Source of the DNA: Candidatus Aldehydirespirator catecholifindens
GTDB taxonomy: Bacteria > Actinomycetota > Acidimicrobiia > Acidimicrobiales > Aldehydirespiratoraceae
DNA length: 42,010 nucleotides
Assembly (NCBI GenBank): GCA_028283245.1
Contig: JAPYNU010000032.1
Location: 1-42,010 of the forward strand
Reading direction: 5' to 3'
A program made the translations under genes and the position numbers. Shown here piece by piece: positions 25,274-33,553 of this stretch (its first letter is position 1; every line of letters starts with the position of its first letter). The notes beneath the pieces are model-generated. The model had not been told where the DNA came from and made no database searches. It was given only the letters and a program-made list of their open reading frames with translations.

Positions 25274-26635
25274 ATGAGCGGTGATCCGCCAACGGCTGGC
25301 TCTGGAGACGATCCCTACGAGGGTGAAGATGAACTCTTTGAGAGCCTCAGGAACCTTGAGGGCTTCGACGATGCCAAGAATTTCAGCGATGCCTCTGATG
25401 CTGACAACTCAGAGAGCCGCGACAACCAAGACGACAGCCCTACAGGCAGCCAGGCGATTTTTGGAGACATCCCAGACTTTCCGCTGTTTGGGGGTTTGAT
25501 GCAGATGCTGCAGCAGGCAACGCCCATGGGTGGCGGTGCCCGCGAGGTAGCCAGAGCCGTGGCCTGTGGCGGGGCTTCTGAAAAGAACATCGAACCTGCC
25601 GAGCGCATCGCCATCGAACAACTGCTGCGAGTGGCTGAACTGCGTGTGGCTGATGCCACAGGACTGCAACCGTCACGCAACGCAACACTGCGAGTAGAAG
25701 TGGTAAACCGCACCGGCTGGTCTGATCGCACTGTCAGCGACTACCACGAACTGTTCACTGCGCTAACCAAATCACTGGCGAACACCGGCAGCGATTCCGA
25801 CGACAAACCAGATGACAAACCAGACGACCCTATGGCAGCCATGATGGCAGCTGTGACCAAGATGGCGGGACCGACTCTGCTAACTGTCGGCTCAGGTGCC
25901 ATGGTGGGGCAGTTGGCTCAGTCCGCTTTAGGCGGCTATGCGCTGCCCATACCGCGTCCGCTCAACAAAGCGATGCTGGTCGTGTTGCCCAACATTGACG
26001 AGTTCGGTAAGCAGTGGTCTCTTGACTCAGATGATCTCCGATTGTGGGTTTGCCTGCATGAAGCCCTCTATAGCGCGGTTTTTGGGGTAGCTCATGTGCG
26101 CGAAGCGATCAACGAGATGCTGCTACGTCATGCTTCAAGTTTTGAGATAAACCCGAATCGTTTCGATGAGTTGTTCAGCGATTTTGATCCGCTCAGTTCC
26201 GGCCCAGAAGCTTTCGCTGACTTGCAGTCGCAACTAGCAAGCCCTGAAGCGTTGTTGGGGGCGGTGCGCTCTCGGGCTCAGCAGGATCTTCTGCCACAGT
26301 TGACCGCTGTGCTGGCGGCTGTCTGCGGTTATGTGGACCACACCATGGACCGCATCGGCACCGAACTAATCGGCTCTTATGGACGACTTTCGGAGGCGCT
26401 GCGACGCCACCGCACAGAAGTGACTTCGTCGCACGGATTTGTGGAACAGTTGCTCGGCTTGGAACTTGACCAGACCCAATACGAGCGCGGTGCAGCGTTT
26501 GCGGCGGGAGTGGCCGAACGCGCTGGCCCCCAAGAATTGCAGCGGCTGTTCACCGCTGACAACAATCTGCCCACTCCCGCCGAGGTGGATGCTCCAGGTT
26601 TGTGGCTAGCTCGTATTGATCTGCCTCGCGGCTGA
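25274..26635 (+). CDS. Zincin-like DUF2342 family protein with a degenerate HExxH motif
   Basis: This 453-residue protein is of the actinobacterial DUF2342/zincin-like group, annotated in databases as a putative metallopeptidase or as F420-associated. Family features are an acidic disordered leader, ADATGLQPS, NRTGWSD, the stretch MVGQLAQSALGGYALPIPRP, LPNIDEFGKQWSLDSDDLRLWVCLHE and a long helical C-terminal half. At the expected zinc site the sequence reads His262-Glu263-Ala-Leu-Tyr266, so the second histidine of HExxH is tyrosine and catalysis is doubtful. The ATG at 25274 is preferred because an earlier in-frame start overlaps the divergent epimerase. Confidence 0.82.
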   Translation: MSGDPPTAGSGDDPYEGEDELFESLRNLEGFDDAKNFSDASDADNSESRDNQDDSPTGSQAIFGDIPDFPLFGGLMQMLQQATPMGGGAREVARAVACGGASEKNIEPAERIAIEQLLRVAELRVADATGLQPSRNATLRVEVVNRTGWSDRTVSDYHELFTALTKSLANTGSDSDDKPDDKPDDPMAAMMAAVTKMAGPTLLTVGSGAMVGQLAQSALGGYALPIPRPLNKAMLVVLPNIDEFGKQWSLDSDDLRLWVCLHEALYSAVFGVAHVREAINEMLLRHASSFEINPNRFDELFSDFDPLSSGPEAFADLQSQLASPEALLGAVRSRAQQDLLPQLTAVLAAVCGYVDHTMDRIGTELIGSYGRLSEALRRHRTEVTSSHGFVEQLLGLELDQTQYERGAAFAAGVAERAGPQELQRLFTADNNLPTPAEVDAPGLWLARIDLPRG

Positions 26636-26653
26636 TCCGCCTTGCGGCTAGCT
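26623..26653 (+). repeat. Imperfect 16-bp duplication spanning the stop of the DUF2342-type gene
   Basis: GCCTCGCGGCTGATCC (containing the TGA stop) is followed directly by GCCTTGCGGCTAGCT, which carries an in-frame-looking TAG. It has the same arrangement as the duplication at the pncA stop. Confidence 0.6.
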
Positions 26654-26690
26654 GTGAAGCATCTTGTCTTGGAGAACTGCTGACGAGCGG

Positions 26691-27986
26691 CTAATCGTCG
26701 ACGGTGCCATCGGCGGGATTGGGGCCGCCAGCGGGATTGGGGCCGTCTCTTCTAATGGTGGTGCGGCGGCGGCTGATTACGAACGACAGTAACGCCGAAG
26801 CCATCCCTAGAGCTACCAGAAACGAACCTAATCGAGCTGGGATCGGCAAGATCACTGGAACAAAGGCACCCACCACCCAGGCGATCTGAAAGCGCGCCTC
26901 AAAACGCGAGAAGGATCGTCCGTGATTGGCATCGGGAGCATCTCTTTGCACCAGCGAATCGAAGGCCAACTTGCCGACAGCAGCTGCGAGCGCCACGCCG
27001 CCCGACAGCACAATCATGCCTGTCAAGCCGCCAGAGATCGCCCCCAGCAGCGCCATTGACAGCAGTACGGCCAACGACCCGAGCAGGATTATCTCTTCTA
27101 TTAGGCTGCGTCTCAGCCGAGGTGCCAGCTGCACTCCGCCGAACGCGGCCAGACCGGCCGCGGCTACCACCATGGCGTAATGCCAGATCGGGGCACTCGG
27201 GTCGCCGACAATATCGATGCCACGTTCAGCGGCCACGGCACCACCGAGAGCTGCGCCGTCAGCGCTCACATCAAGCCCCTCAGCGCCGCCTCTCAACTCA
27301 AAAGCCAGCAGGAAAGTCACGAAACCCACAGCGCCTCGCATCATCGCCATCACCCACGCTGACGACAGGATCGTGGCTGCACGCAACTCTTTGCGTTCTT
27401 CGGTGCTGGGCCGTTCAAACGCAACAGGCACCGTCGGCAACTGCAAAGTCATTAGCGCAGCAATCAGATATCCGATGGAGGCTGCGCCCGCAGCCACGCC
27501 TGGGCTTCCCACAAACGTCAAAAATGCACCGAAACTCGCGCCGATCAGGCTCATCACAGCAGCGATCAATGCCAGACGGCTGTTGGCCTGCACCAGATTG
27601 ATCTTGGAATTCACGTAACGAGGCACCACTGCACTCTTGGCAACGGCATACGACTTCTGAAACACCAATAAAGTGAAGGCTTCTGGGAAGAGCCAGTAGG
27701 TATCAAGATGGCGGATCATCAACAAAGCCACCACGAAACGACCGATGTTGGTTACCAGAATCATGGCTCGACGCCCGCCTGCCAACCTGTCGATTACTGG
27801 ACCTATAAGCGGCGTAACCACCGCAAACGGTGCAACCGTCAAAGCAAGATAGAGAGCAATACGGTCACGAGCTGCGTCGGGGCTGATCGAAAAGAAGATT
27901 GATCCGGCGAGCGCTACTGCAACCACCGCGTCGGTGGCGGTGGCCGCGGCGTGGACTCGAGCTAAGCGTTGAAACGGACTGAACAC
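26691..27986 (-). CDS. Major facilitator superfamily transporter
   Basis: This 431-residue membrane protein has about 11-12 hydrophobic helices. The MFS loop after helix 2 reads GPVIDRLAGGRRAM, in place of the classic GxxxDRxGRR. Other features are VNSRLALIAAV and FEARFQIAWVVGAFVPVILP in the second half. Substrate and direction are unknown; the overall look is of drug-exporter-like members. The last residues, NPAGGPNPADGTVDD, are encoded by an 18-bp direct repeat (26713 and 26731) and are hydrophilic. It is convergent with the DUF2342-type gene and lies just downstream of ppk1 on the same strand. Confidence 0.85.
   Translation of the reverse strand: MFSPFQRLARVHAAATATDAVVAVALAGSIFFSISPDAARDRIALYLALTVAPFAVVTPLIGPVIDRLAGGRRAMILVTNIGRFVVALLMIRHLDTYWLFPEAFTLLVFQKSYAVAKSAVVPRYVNSKINLVQANSRLALIAAVMSLIGASFGAFLTFVGSPGVAAGAASIGYLIAALMTLQLPTVPVAFERPSTEERKELRAATILSSAWVMAMMRGAVGFVTFLLAFELRGGAEGLDVSADGAALGGAVAAERGIDIVGDPSAPIWHYAMVVAAAGLAAFGGVQLAPRLRRSLIEEIILLGSLAVLLSMALLGAISGGLTGMIVLSGGVALAAAVGKLAFDSLVQRDAPDANHGRSFSRFEARFQIAWVVGAFVPVILPIPARLGSFLVALGMASALLSFVISRRRTTIRRDGPNPAGGPNPADGTVDD
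26713..26745 (-). repeat. 18-bp-period direct repeat in the MFS C-terminal codons
   Basis: GCGGGATTGGGGCCG occurs at 26713-26727 and 26731-26745. On the coding strand it gives the repeated GPNPA motif close to the stop codon. Confidence 0.8.
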
Positions 27987-27996
27987 TCTGCGACCT

Positions 27997-30084
27997 TCAG
28001 CGAGCAGACCGTTGCGAGGGGCGCGCCCTGCTCAAGGCAAGCTGCTGTAGCCGCACATGAGTGTCCACAGCAGCAGTTGTTGAGCGACAGCGGGTCCAAA
28101 CACCTTGAGAGTCAAGTGTCCAGGCCAAGTGATTATCGGCGAGAGCAACTTGGATTACTTCCATCACCCGGTCAACCAGTTTGGGATCATCTACACGCAC
28201 CAGAGTCTCGACTCTGCGGTCAAGGCTGCGCGACAGCAGGTCTGCCGAACCAATATAGGTAGCGGGCTGTTGTTGACCGTCGGCGTTAGCAAAATGAAAC
28301 ACACGCGAGTGCTCCAAGAATCTTCCCACTATGGAACGCACCCGAATGTTCTCCGATAAGCCTTTCAATCCTGGACGCAGGCAACATAAGCCTCGCACTA
28401 TCAAATCAATCTGCACGCCAGCCTGGGATGCAGCGTAGAGCTGCTTGATCATCGAAGCGTCGGCCAGCGAGTTGAGCTTCATGATGATGCGGCCTGCTGG
28501 TGACTGCATTTCTTGAGTGATCAGTTGGCTGAGACGCGACCGGAGCTGTTCGGGCGCGGTAATGAGATGCGTGTGCTCTAGGCGATTGCCGTAGCCGGTG
28601 AGGCTATTAAACAGGCCTGCAATGTCAGCACCGATTTCAGGGTTAGCCGTGAGCAGGCCGAAATCTTCGAAGATGCGGGCGGTGCGATGGTTGTAGTTAC
28701 CTGTACCAATGTGGCAGTAACGGCGGATCCCTTCAGGTTCTTCACGCACGATCATGGCGATCTTGGCATGAATCTTCAGGCCGACTAGGCCATATGCCAC
28801 ATGTGCTCCAGCTTGTTCTAGGCGTTTTGCCCAGCTGATGTTGCGCTCTTCATCGAAGCGTGCCTTCAGCTCCACCAACGCCGCCACCTGCTTGCCGTTT
28901 TCGGCAGCAGCCACCAACGCGTCGATTATTGGGCTGTCGCCAGAGGTGCGATAGAGCGTGAGTTTGATGGCCAGCACTGCCGGATCCTGCGAAGCTTGAT
29001 GGATCAACTCGCCCACCGAGCGGCTAAATGAAGAATACGGGTGATGCACCAGCAGGTCACCGCCGCGTAGCACTTTGAAGAAGTCCGGTGGGCCGTCGTC
29101 GGACACCAGTTTCGGTTCGGTGATGCCCGACCAATGCGGCCATTGCAACTCGGGCATCGGCAGTCCGGCAATCTCGTTCAGACCGCTCAGATCGACTGGG
29201 CCCTGCACCCGCATCACCGCGTCGGGCATCAAGTTGAGTTCACGAATCAACAAGTCAAGCAGATCTTGCGAAATTGATTCTGCTACTTCTAAGCGCACCG
29301 CCGACTGGAAGCGTCTACGTCTCAGCTCCATCTCCACAGCGATCAGCAGATCATCAGCGTCTTCGTCGTTGAGGGTGAGGTCAGCGTTGCGGGTCACCCG
29401 AAACACATGATGCTCTAGCAGTTCCATGCCTGGGAACAACATCTCAAGATGAGAAGCGATCACATCTTCAAGAGCCACGAAACGCGTTGACTGAGTGCCG
29501 GTGGGAACCCAGCGACGCAGGGCGGCGGGCACTTTCACCCGGGCGAAACGAAGCTCGGGTTTGCCCTGCTCACGCAACCCCACAGCCAGATTCAGCGACA
29601 GATCCGAAATGAACGGGAAAGGATGCCCGGGATCCACCGCCAGCGGGGTGAGCACTGGAAAGACCCTCTCTTCAAAGTGTTGCCGCAAATGCTCTCGCTC
29701 GGCTGCGTCAACCTCGTCAAGGGTCAGCAGCTGGATCCCATGATCCGCTAGTGCCGGTTTGATCTTTTGCAGGTAGAGCAGTTGATGCTTGCGGCAAAGT
29801 TCTGCAGCGACCCGGCGGACTTCGTCTAGTTGCTCAGCAGGTGTATGCCCATCCAAGGTGCGTTCGGTGATTTCGGCGACCACTCGATCAGCGAGCCCCG
29901 AGACCCGCACCTGGAAGAACTCATCAAGGTTGGTAGCGAAGACGCTCAAAAAGCGGGCCCGTTCCAGCAGCGGGACTTCTAGGTCATCGGCGAGGGCTAG
30001 CACCCTTGCGTTGAAAGCCAGCCACGAGATTTCGCGGCTGAAATAGTCGGTGAGAGGTTCGGACCATCCCCCGACTTTCGTCAT
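27997..30084 (-). CDS. ppk1: Polyphosphate kinase 1
   Basis: This protein of about 695 residues polymerises the gamma-phosphate of ATP into polyphosphate at the membrane. It has the whole PPK1 layout: N domain with REISWLAFNARVLALA and NLDEFFQVRVSGL; middle domain with HHPYSSFSRSVGELIHQAS; and the phospholipase-D-like catalytic domains with LKIHAKIAMIVR, YCHIGTGNYNHRTARIFEDFGL, LRPGLKGLSENIRVRSIVGRFL and EHSRVFHF. The ATG at 30084 (MTKVGGWSEP) is preferred to a TTG ten codons earlier. The MFS gene follows with an 11-bp gap, so the two are probably cotranscribed. Confidence 0.96.
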   Translation of the reverse strand: MTKVGGWSEPLTDYFSREISWLAFNARVLALADDLEVPLLERARFLSVFATNLDEFFQVRVSGLADRVVAEITERTLDGHTPAEQLDEVRRVAAELCRKHQLLYLQKIKPALADHGIQLLTLDEVDAAEREHLRQHFEERVFPVLTPLAVDPGHPFPFISDLSLNLAVGLREQGKPELRFARVKVPAALRRWVPTGTQSTRFVALEDVIASHLEMLFPGMELLEHHVFRVTRNADLTLNDEDADDLLIAVEMELRRRRFQSAVRLEVAESISQDLLDLLIRELNLMPDAVMRVQGPVDLSGLNEIAGLPMPELQWPHWSGITEPKLVSDDGPPDFFKVLRGGDLLVHHPYSSFSRSVGELIHQASQDPAVLAIKLTLYRTSGDSPIIDALVAAAENGKQVAALVELKARFDEERNISWAKRLEQAGAHVAYGLVGLKIHAKIAMIVREEPEGIRRYCHIGTGNYNHRTARIFEDFGLLTANPEIGADIAGLFNSLTGYGNRLEHTHLITAPEQLRSRLSQLITQEMQSPAGRIIMKLNSLADASMIKQLYAASQAGVQIDLIVRGLCCLRPGLKGLSENIRVRSIVGRFLEHSRVFHFANADGQQQPATYIGSADLLSRSLDRRVETLVRVDDPKLVDRVMEVIQVALADNHLAWTLDSQGVWTRCRSTTAAVDTHVRLQQLALSRARPSQRSAR

Positions 30085-30156
30085 CGTTCCAACAAGCAGC
30101 GTTGTAGATAGCAACCCGGCCGTGACAGGCCGCAGTTGGCAGCTTTCTGGCTGCGT

Positions 30157-30471
30157 TTAGCGTCGCTCCCGGTTGGAGTATTCATTTTCTTCCTCTGGAT
30201 ACCCGAGATCCCATTCCACGATGATGCGTTCACGCTCGGCATCACGATTGACTCGCTCGCGATTGCGGCGAAACTGCGGATCGTGAGGTGGCAGCAGCAA
30301 CAACCGTGCTTGAACACGATCTTGGAAGGAGTTCATGAAATCCACGTCTCCGAAGACCGCTCGGACTTCCCAGTGTGGCGCAACAGGACCCAGATAAGTG
30401 ATCTTGGCTTGGCCAACCGGTGACTCGTCAACGGGTTCAAGGTCAGCGCCAGAGCTGGCGGCGAGCGTCAT
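30157..30471 (-). CDS. Small conserved-looking protein of unknown function
   Basis: This 104-residue protein has no signal or membrane segment. The core GQAKITYLGPVAPHWEVRAVFGDVDFMNSFQDRVQARLLLLPP (positions about 20-62) alternates as beta strands and ends in helical, strongly charged sequence (RRNRERVNRDAERERIIVEW, then EEENEYSNRERR). I do not recognise a family. Coding is supported by the ATG start, the lack of a better frame and the fit between ppk1 and tatA, all on the minus strand with short gaps. Confidence 0.65.
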   Translation of the reverse strand: MTLAASSGADLEPVDESPVGQAKITYLGPVAPHWEVRAVFGDVDFMNSFQDRVQARLLLLPPHDPQFRRNRERVNRDAERERIIVEWDLGYPEEENEYSNRERR

Positions 30472-30501
30472 TAGGCTGATCTCCGCTGCGGCGCTAAGCC
30501 C

Positions 30502-30747
30502 TCAGGCGGAGCTGTTCTTGTTGGAAGTTCCCTCGCCTTGAATTTCTTCGCCGGTTTGACCAACAGCCTTGGCAGAGCCACCAGTAGATGCTGACTCGCC
30601 TTCTTCGGCTGCGTCAGACAAACCGTCTTTGAATTCGCGCTGAGCCTGACCCAGCGAACGAGCGAGCTTGGGAAGCTTCGCTCCGCCGAATACCAGCAGA
30701 ACGAGTATCAGGATGATGAGTAGTTCAGGTGCACCGATGTTAGGCAT
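30502..30747 (-). CDS. tatA: TatA/E-type twin-arginine translocase subunit
   Basis: This 81-residue protein has the TatA signature: a short N-terminal membrane helix (LLIILILVLLVFGGAKLP), the hinge FGGAKLPKLARSLG, an amphipathic helix (QAQREFKDGLSDA) and an acidic, disordered tail. TatA polymerises to form the protein-conducting element of the Tat pathway, which exports folded proteins. Neither tatB nor tatC is adjacent, which is usual for scattered actinobacterial tatA genes. Confidence 0.93.
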   Translation of the reverse strand: MPNIGAPELLIILILVLLVFGGAKLPKLARSLGQAQREFKDGLSDAAEEGESASTGGSAKAVGQTGEEIQGEGTSNKNSSA

Positions 30748-30829
30748 CGTCTAGCAGTGTAGCGCAATCTGATCGCAACCGCATACTGGCTGCGGTTGGT
30801 AGTGGTTCGGCTGTGGCTTTAGGTGGGCT

Positions 30830-31105
30830 TTAGGCGCTGGCAACAGCTCGGCGCTGAATGGTTCGCGCTCGACGGAGACGCCGACGCTCCCTTTCGCTCA
30901 TGCCGCCCCAGATGCCAAACTTCTCGCCGTTGCTAAGAGCGAACTCAAGGCACTCCTCACGTACTACGCAACTCTTGCAGACCTCTTTGGCTTCTTTAGT
31001 GGAGGCCCCGCGCTCTGGGTAGAACAGATCGGGATGTACGCCTAGGCAGTTGGCTTCGCGCTGCCAAGACATGTCTTCAGCTGGAAATATGCCGTGTAGC
31101 TCCAT
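30830..31105 (-). CDS. WhiB-family iron-sulfur transcriptional regulator
   Basis: This 91-residue Wbl protein binds a 4Fe-4S cluster through Cys20, Cys43, Cys46 and Cys52 (CxxCxxxxxC pattern KSCVVREEC), followed by the Gly-rich turn GIWGG (64-68) and the basic DNA-binding tail RERRRLRRARTIQRR. It probably binds a sigma factor and responds to redox state or NO. The short N-terminus and C-terminal placement of the basic region resemble WhmD/WhiB2 or WhiB1-type members, but I cannot assign it. The ribosome binding site AAGGAG is strong. Upstream lies a long leader with a candidate promoter. Confidence 0.95.
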   Translation of the reverse strand: MELHGIFPAEDMSWQREANCLGVHPDLFYPERGASTKEAKEVCKSCVVREECLEFALSNGEKFGIWGGMSERERRRLRRARTIQRRAVASA

Positions 31106-31407
31106 TGGGACTCCTTCCCCTTGATGAGTAGCTGTGGACTATTACCGGGCAAGTTCAGCGGAACCCAGCTCTGCTGGATCCGCTGCCGCCTGATGCCATC
31201 TCTGTAATTACATCATTGTTATACGACATTTGCCAACCCGAAGCCCAAAAAAAATCGTCGGCTTGTAGTTACGGCTTGCAGTTAACCCTTCTGGTAACCC
31301 TTTTGGGCAGCCAGATAACTCCTCTGGGCATACAGAAAACAGTCCGTCTGGGCGGCTAGAAGGCTCGCCGCTTAGGGGCCTGGAGTGGTCTCGGCTAGGG
31401 TCGGCTG
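31106..31407. other. Divergent control region between whiB and the VWA gene
   Basis: This is about 300 bp with no convincing gene. It holds the whiB leader of about 100 nt, the candidate whiB promoter (31207-31236), two short direct repeats of type TTCTGGTAACCC around 31290-31305, and the upstream region of the VWA gene. Confidence 0.5.
31207..31236 (-). promoter_or_regulatory. Candidate whiB promoter
   Basis: On the minus strand TTGGCA (31231-31236), an 18-bp spacer and TGTAAT (31207-31212), about 100 nt before the whiB ATG. A long untranslated leader is common for whiB genes. Confidence 0.4.
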
Positions 31408-32997
31408 ATGGCGACGAACAAGCCCCAGCGAGGACTTCAGCACCCCGAGTTGTGGGTGTTGCCCGACCCGGTGCGGTTCGCTTATTCACGCTGGGACGGC
31501 AACCAGTCAGGATTCGACCTTGATGCCGACCACCTGCTTGATGAACTCGCTGATGATCTGCTTTATCACGGCGCTTTGGACGGTGCTTTGCGTCGACTGC
31601 TCGCCGACGGCCTGCTTGATCGCTCAGGGCGAAGCATCGAAGGGCTTCACAGCATGCTCGAACGCCTGCGAGAGCAGCGCCGCCAGCTGCAAGAACAACT
31701 GCAACAACAGCTGCAACAACTTGACATCGGAGATTTAACCAGCGCGGAGGCCGCGCAACGCTTTGCCGAGCTGAGCGCACGTCTCGGCGAACTGAGCGAA
31801 CGTATCGGCGAGTTGAGCGAACGTCTCGGCGAGCTGAATATTCACATGCAGCCAAACGCCAACCCTGCTGTGGCGCCTCAGGTCACTCAAGTCACTGAAT
31901 CAGGCGAGCCCATCACTGAGGCTCAACTACAGCAGCTTTTGGACATGCTGTCGCAGCTTGCCGACATTGAGAGTCTTGAACAGTTGCTTAAGGGGGCTGC
32001 CAAACCCGGTGACTTAACCGCAGCCGACCGCACGGCTTTGAGCACTTTGCTTGGTGACAACGCTGCTGAAAGCCTTAGAGCTTTGGCTGAGATAACGAGT
32101 CTGCTCGCCGAGGCTGGTTTGGTCGACTCTCAGCAGCAGTATCTTGAGATGACTCCTCGCCTGATCCACAAAATCGGCCAGAGCGCGTTGCGCGACTTGT
32201 TCAAACGGCTCAATCCCGACCTGCTCGGTCATCACAGCATTGCGCGCACTGGGCTCGGCCATGAGCGAGATGCTCTCACCAAGGCTTACAGCTACGGCGA
32301 TCCTTTCAACCTTCATATCGGCCAGACCATTCGCAATGCTGTTACTCGCAACGGCGGCGGGATCCCGGTGCGGTTGCATCCCGATGACTTCGAAGTGCAA
32401 CAAACCGAACAGCAGGTGCGCTCAGCCACAGTGCTAATGGTTGACCTGTCGCTGTCTATGCCGATGCGTAACAACTTTTTGCCCGCCAAAAAAGTGGCGA
32501 TGGCTTTGCATGCTCTGATCTCAAGCCAATATCGCAACGATTACCTGGGGCTTGTCTCCTTCAGCGAAACAGCCCAAGAACTCCGTGCCGATCAATTGCC
32601 AGCGGCATCTTGGGACTATGTCTACGGCACCAACATGCATCATGGATTGATACTGGCACGCGCCATGCTGCGACAACAGTCCGGCAACAAGCAGATCATC
32701 ATGATCACCGACGGAGAACCGACGGCTCATCTCACCGCGTCAGGGCAAGCCTTCTTCAGTTATCCCCCCACCCGTGAGACGTTGGATCGCACCTTGGCGG
32801 AGGTTGCTGGTTGCACCCGTGAAGGCATCCGCATCAACACCTTCATGCTGGACGCGACACCTTATTTGACCGACTTCGTTGAACAGGTGACCGCTTTGAA
32901 CGGTGGACGGGCCTTCCTCACCACCAACGAGAACCTCGGCGAATATGTGCTGGTTGATTTCGTGGAGCACAAACGCAGCCTTATTACCGCAGACTGA
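31408..32997 (+). CDS. VWA-domain protein with coiled-coil and Gln-rich middle
   Basis: This 529-residue protein has three parts. The N-terminal domain begins FAYSRWDGNQSGFDLDADHL. The middle (about 85-175) is a coiled coil, including LQEQLQQQLQQLDIGDL and three LSERLGE heptads. The C-terminal von Willebrand A domain (about 340-525) has an intact MIDAS: Asp346-x-Ser348-x-Ser350 in MVDLSLSM, then FSETAQEL and ITDGEPTAH. It is a conserved actinobacterial type usually thought to work with an AAA+ (MoxR/BchI-like) partner as a metal-dependent remodelling complex. No such partner is adjacent. It is probably cytoplasmic, as no signal peptide is seen. Confidence 0.85.
   Translation: MATNKPQRGLQHPELWVLPDPVRFAYSRWDGNQSGFDLDADHLLDELADDLLYHGALDGALRRLLADGLLDRSGRSIEGLHSMLERLREQRRQLQEQLQQQLQQLDIGDLTSAEAAQRFAELSARLGELSERIGELSERLGELNIHMQPNANPAVAPQVTQVTESGEPITEAQLQQLLDMLSQLADIESLEQLLKGAAKPGDLTAADRTALSTLLGDNAAESLRALAEITSLLAEAGLVDSQQQYLEMTPRLIHKIGQSALRDLFKRLNPDLLGHHSIARTGLGHERDALTKAYSYGDPFNLHIGQTIRNAVTRNGGGIPVRLHPDDFEVQQTEQQVRSATVLMVDLSLSMPMRNNFLPAKKVAMALHALISSQYRNDYLGLVSFSETAQELRADQLPAASWDYVYGTNMHHGLILARAMLRQQSGNKQIIMITDGEPTAHLTASGQAFFSYPPTRETLDRTLAEVAGCTREGIRINTFMLDATPYLTDFVEQVTALNGGRAFLTTNENLGEYVLVDFVEHKRSLITAD
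31771..31833 (+). repeat. Three 21-bp units encoding coiled-coil heptads in the VWA protein
   Basis: Units at 31771-31791, 31792-31812 and 31813-31833, consensus CTGAGCGAACGTCTCGGCGAG, give three LSERLGE-type heptads. One unit equals one heptad, so the coiled coil grew by whole-unit duplication. Confidence 0.85.
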
Positions 32998-33020
32998 CAA
33001 ACTCGTTGCTGAAGTTGCTG

Positions 33021-33070
33021 TGCTGACCGTCACAGCGCTAGCGGTAGCAGTGCTGACGGTCGCAGCGCTG
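33021..33070. terminator. Imperfect repeat/hairpin between the convergent VWA and rhodanese genes
   Basis: TGCTGACCGTCACAGCGCT (33021) recurs as TGCTGACGGTCGCAGCGCT (33051), a 30-bp period. Because of the C/G change, GACCGTCA (33025-33032) and TGACGGTC (33054-33061) can also pair as an 8-bp stem. No T-run follows, so a terminator role is only possible. Confidence 0.35.
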
Positions 33071-33110
33071 GCCGTGTTGAGGAACTCGGTGCTGGGGCTG
33101 TTGCCAGGTG

Positions 33111-33542
33111 CTACGGCAGCTGCTCGGGAGGTGCCAGCGGCAGTCCAGCCGCTGCCCAACCTGCGATTCCGTCGGTCAAGTCGGCCACTTGATCAAAGCC
33201 GAGACGCTTAACCGATGCCGCAGCCAGGCTTGAGGAGTATCCCTGATTGCAGACCATCACCAGTTGTTGCTGATGCGAACGAACCGCAGGGTGTGCGTGC
33301 GGTGAAGTGGGATCGCAACGCCATTCCAGCACTATCAGCGGGATATTCACTGAGCCGGGGATTATGCCGGTGCGTTCACGATCGGGACGCTCGCGAACAT
33401 CAATCACTAGCAGTGAATCATCGTCGTCTGTGTTGTTCATCAGCTCGGCGAGCTGCGCTGGCGTTACTCGCTCAATATCGCTACGAGCCTTGTCAAGCAA
33501 CTCATCCACGGTGGCTCCTTGATGCTGGGACTGATCGGTCAT
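33111..33542 (-). CDS. Rhodanese-like sulfurtransferase domain protein
   Basis: This 143-residue single-domain rhodanese has strand/helix pattern LLVIDVRERPDRERTGIIPG, split as VIDVRERPDRERTG and IIPGSVNIPL. The active-site loop is VCNQGYSSSLAA with the catalytic cysteine at residue 98, and the closing motif is ADLTDGIAGWAAAGLP. The six-residue loop after Cys fits sulfurtransferases rather than phosphatases. The acidic run NTDDDDS inserted before the first strand is unusual but tolerated. I chose the ATG at 33542; a TTG three codons upstream is possible. It lies 11 bp after the phospholipase-D-like gene and is likely cotranscribed with it. Confidence 0.88.
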   Translation of the reverse strand: MTDQSQHQGATVDELLDKARSDIERVTPAQLAELMNNTDDDDSLLVIDVRERPDRERTGIIPGSVNIPLIVLEWRCDPTSPHAHPAVRSHQQQLVMVCNQGYSSSLAAASVKRLGFDQVADLTDGIAGWAAAGLPLAPPEQLP

Positions 33543-33553
33543 GGCCCGCAAGG

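Noticed and set aside
31208..31855. 215-codon minus-strand frame rich in RRDVRSARR repeats
   Set aside because: It runs antisense through the start of the VWA gene, whose coiled coil and MIDAS motif are real; the Arg-rich repeats are the complement of a low-complexity region.
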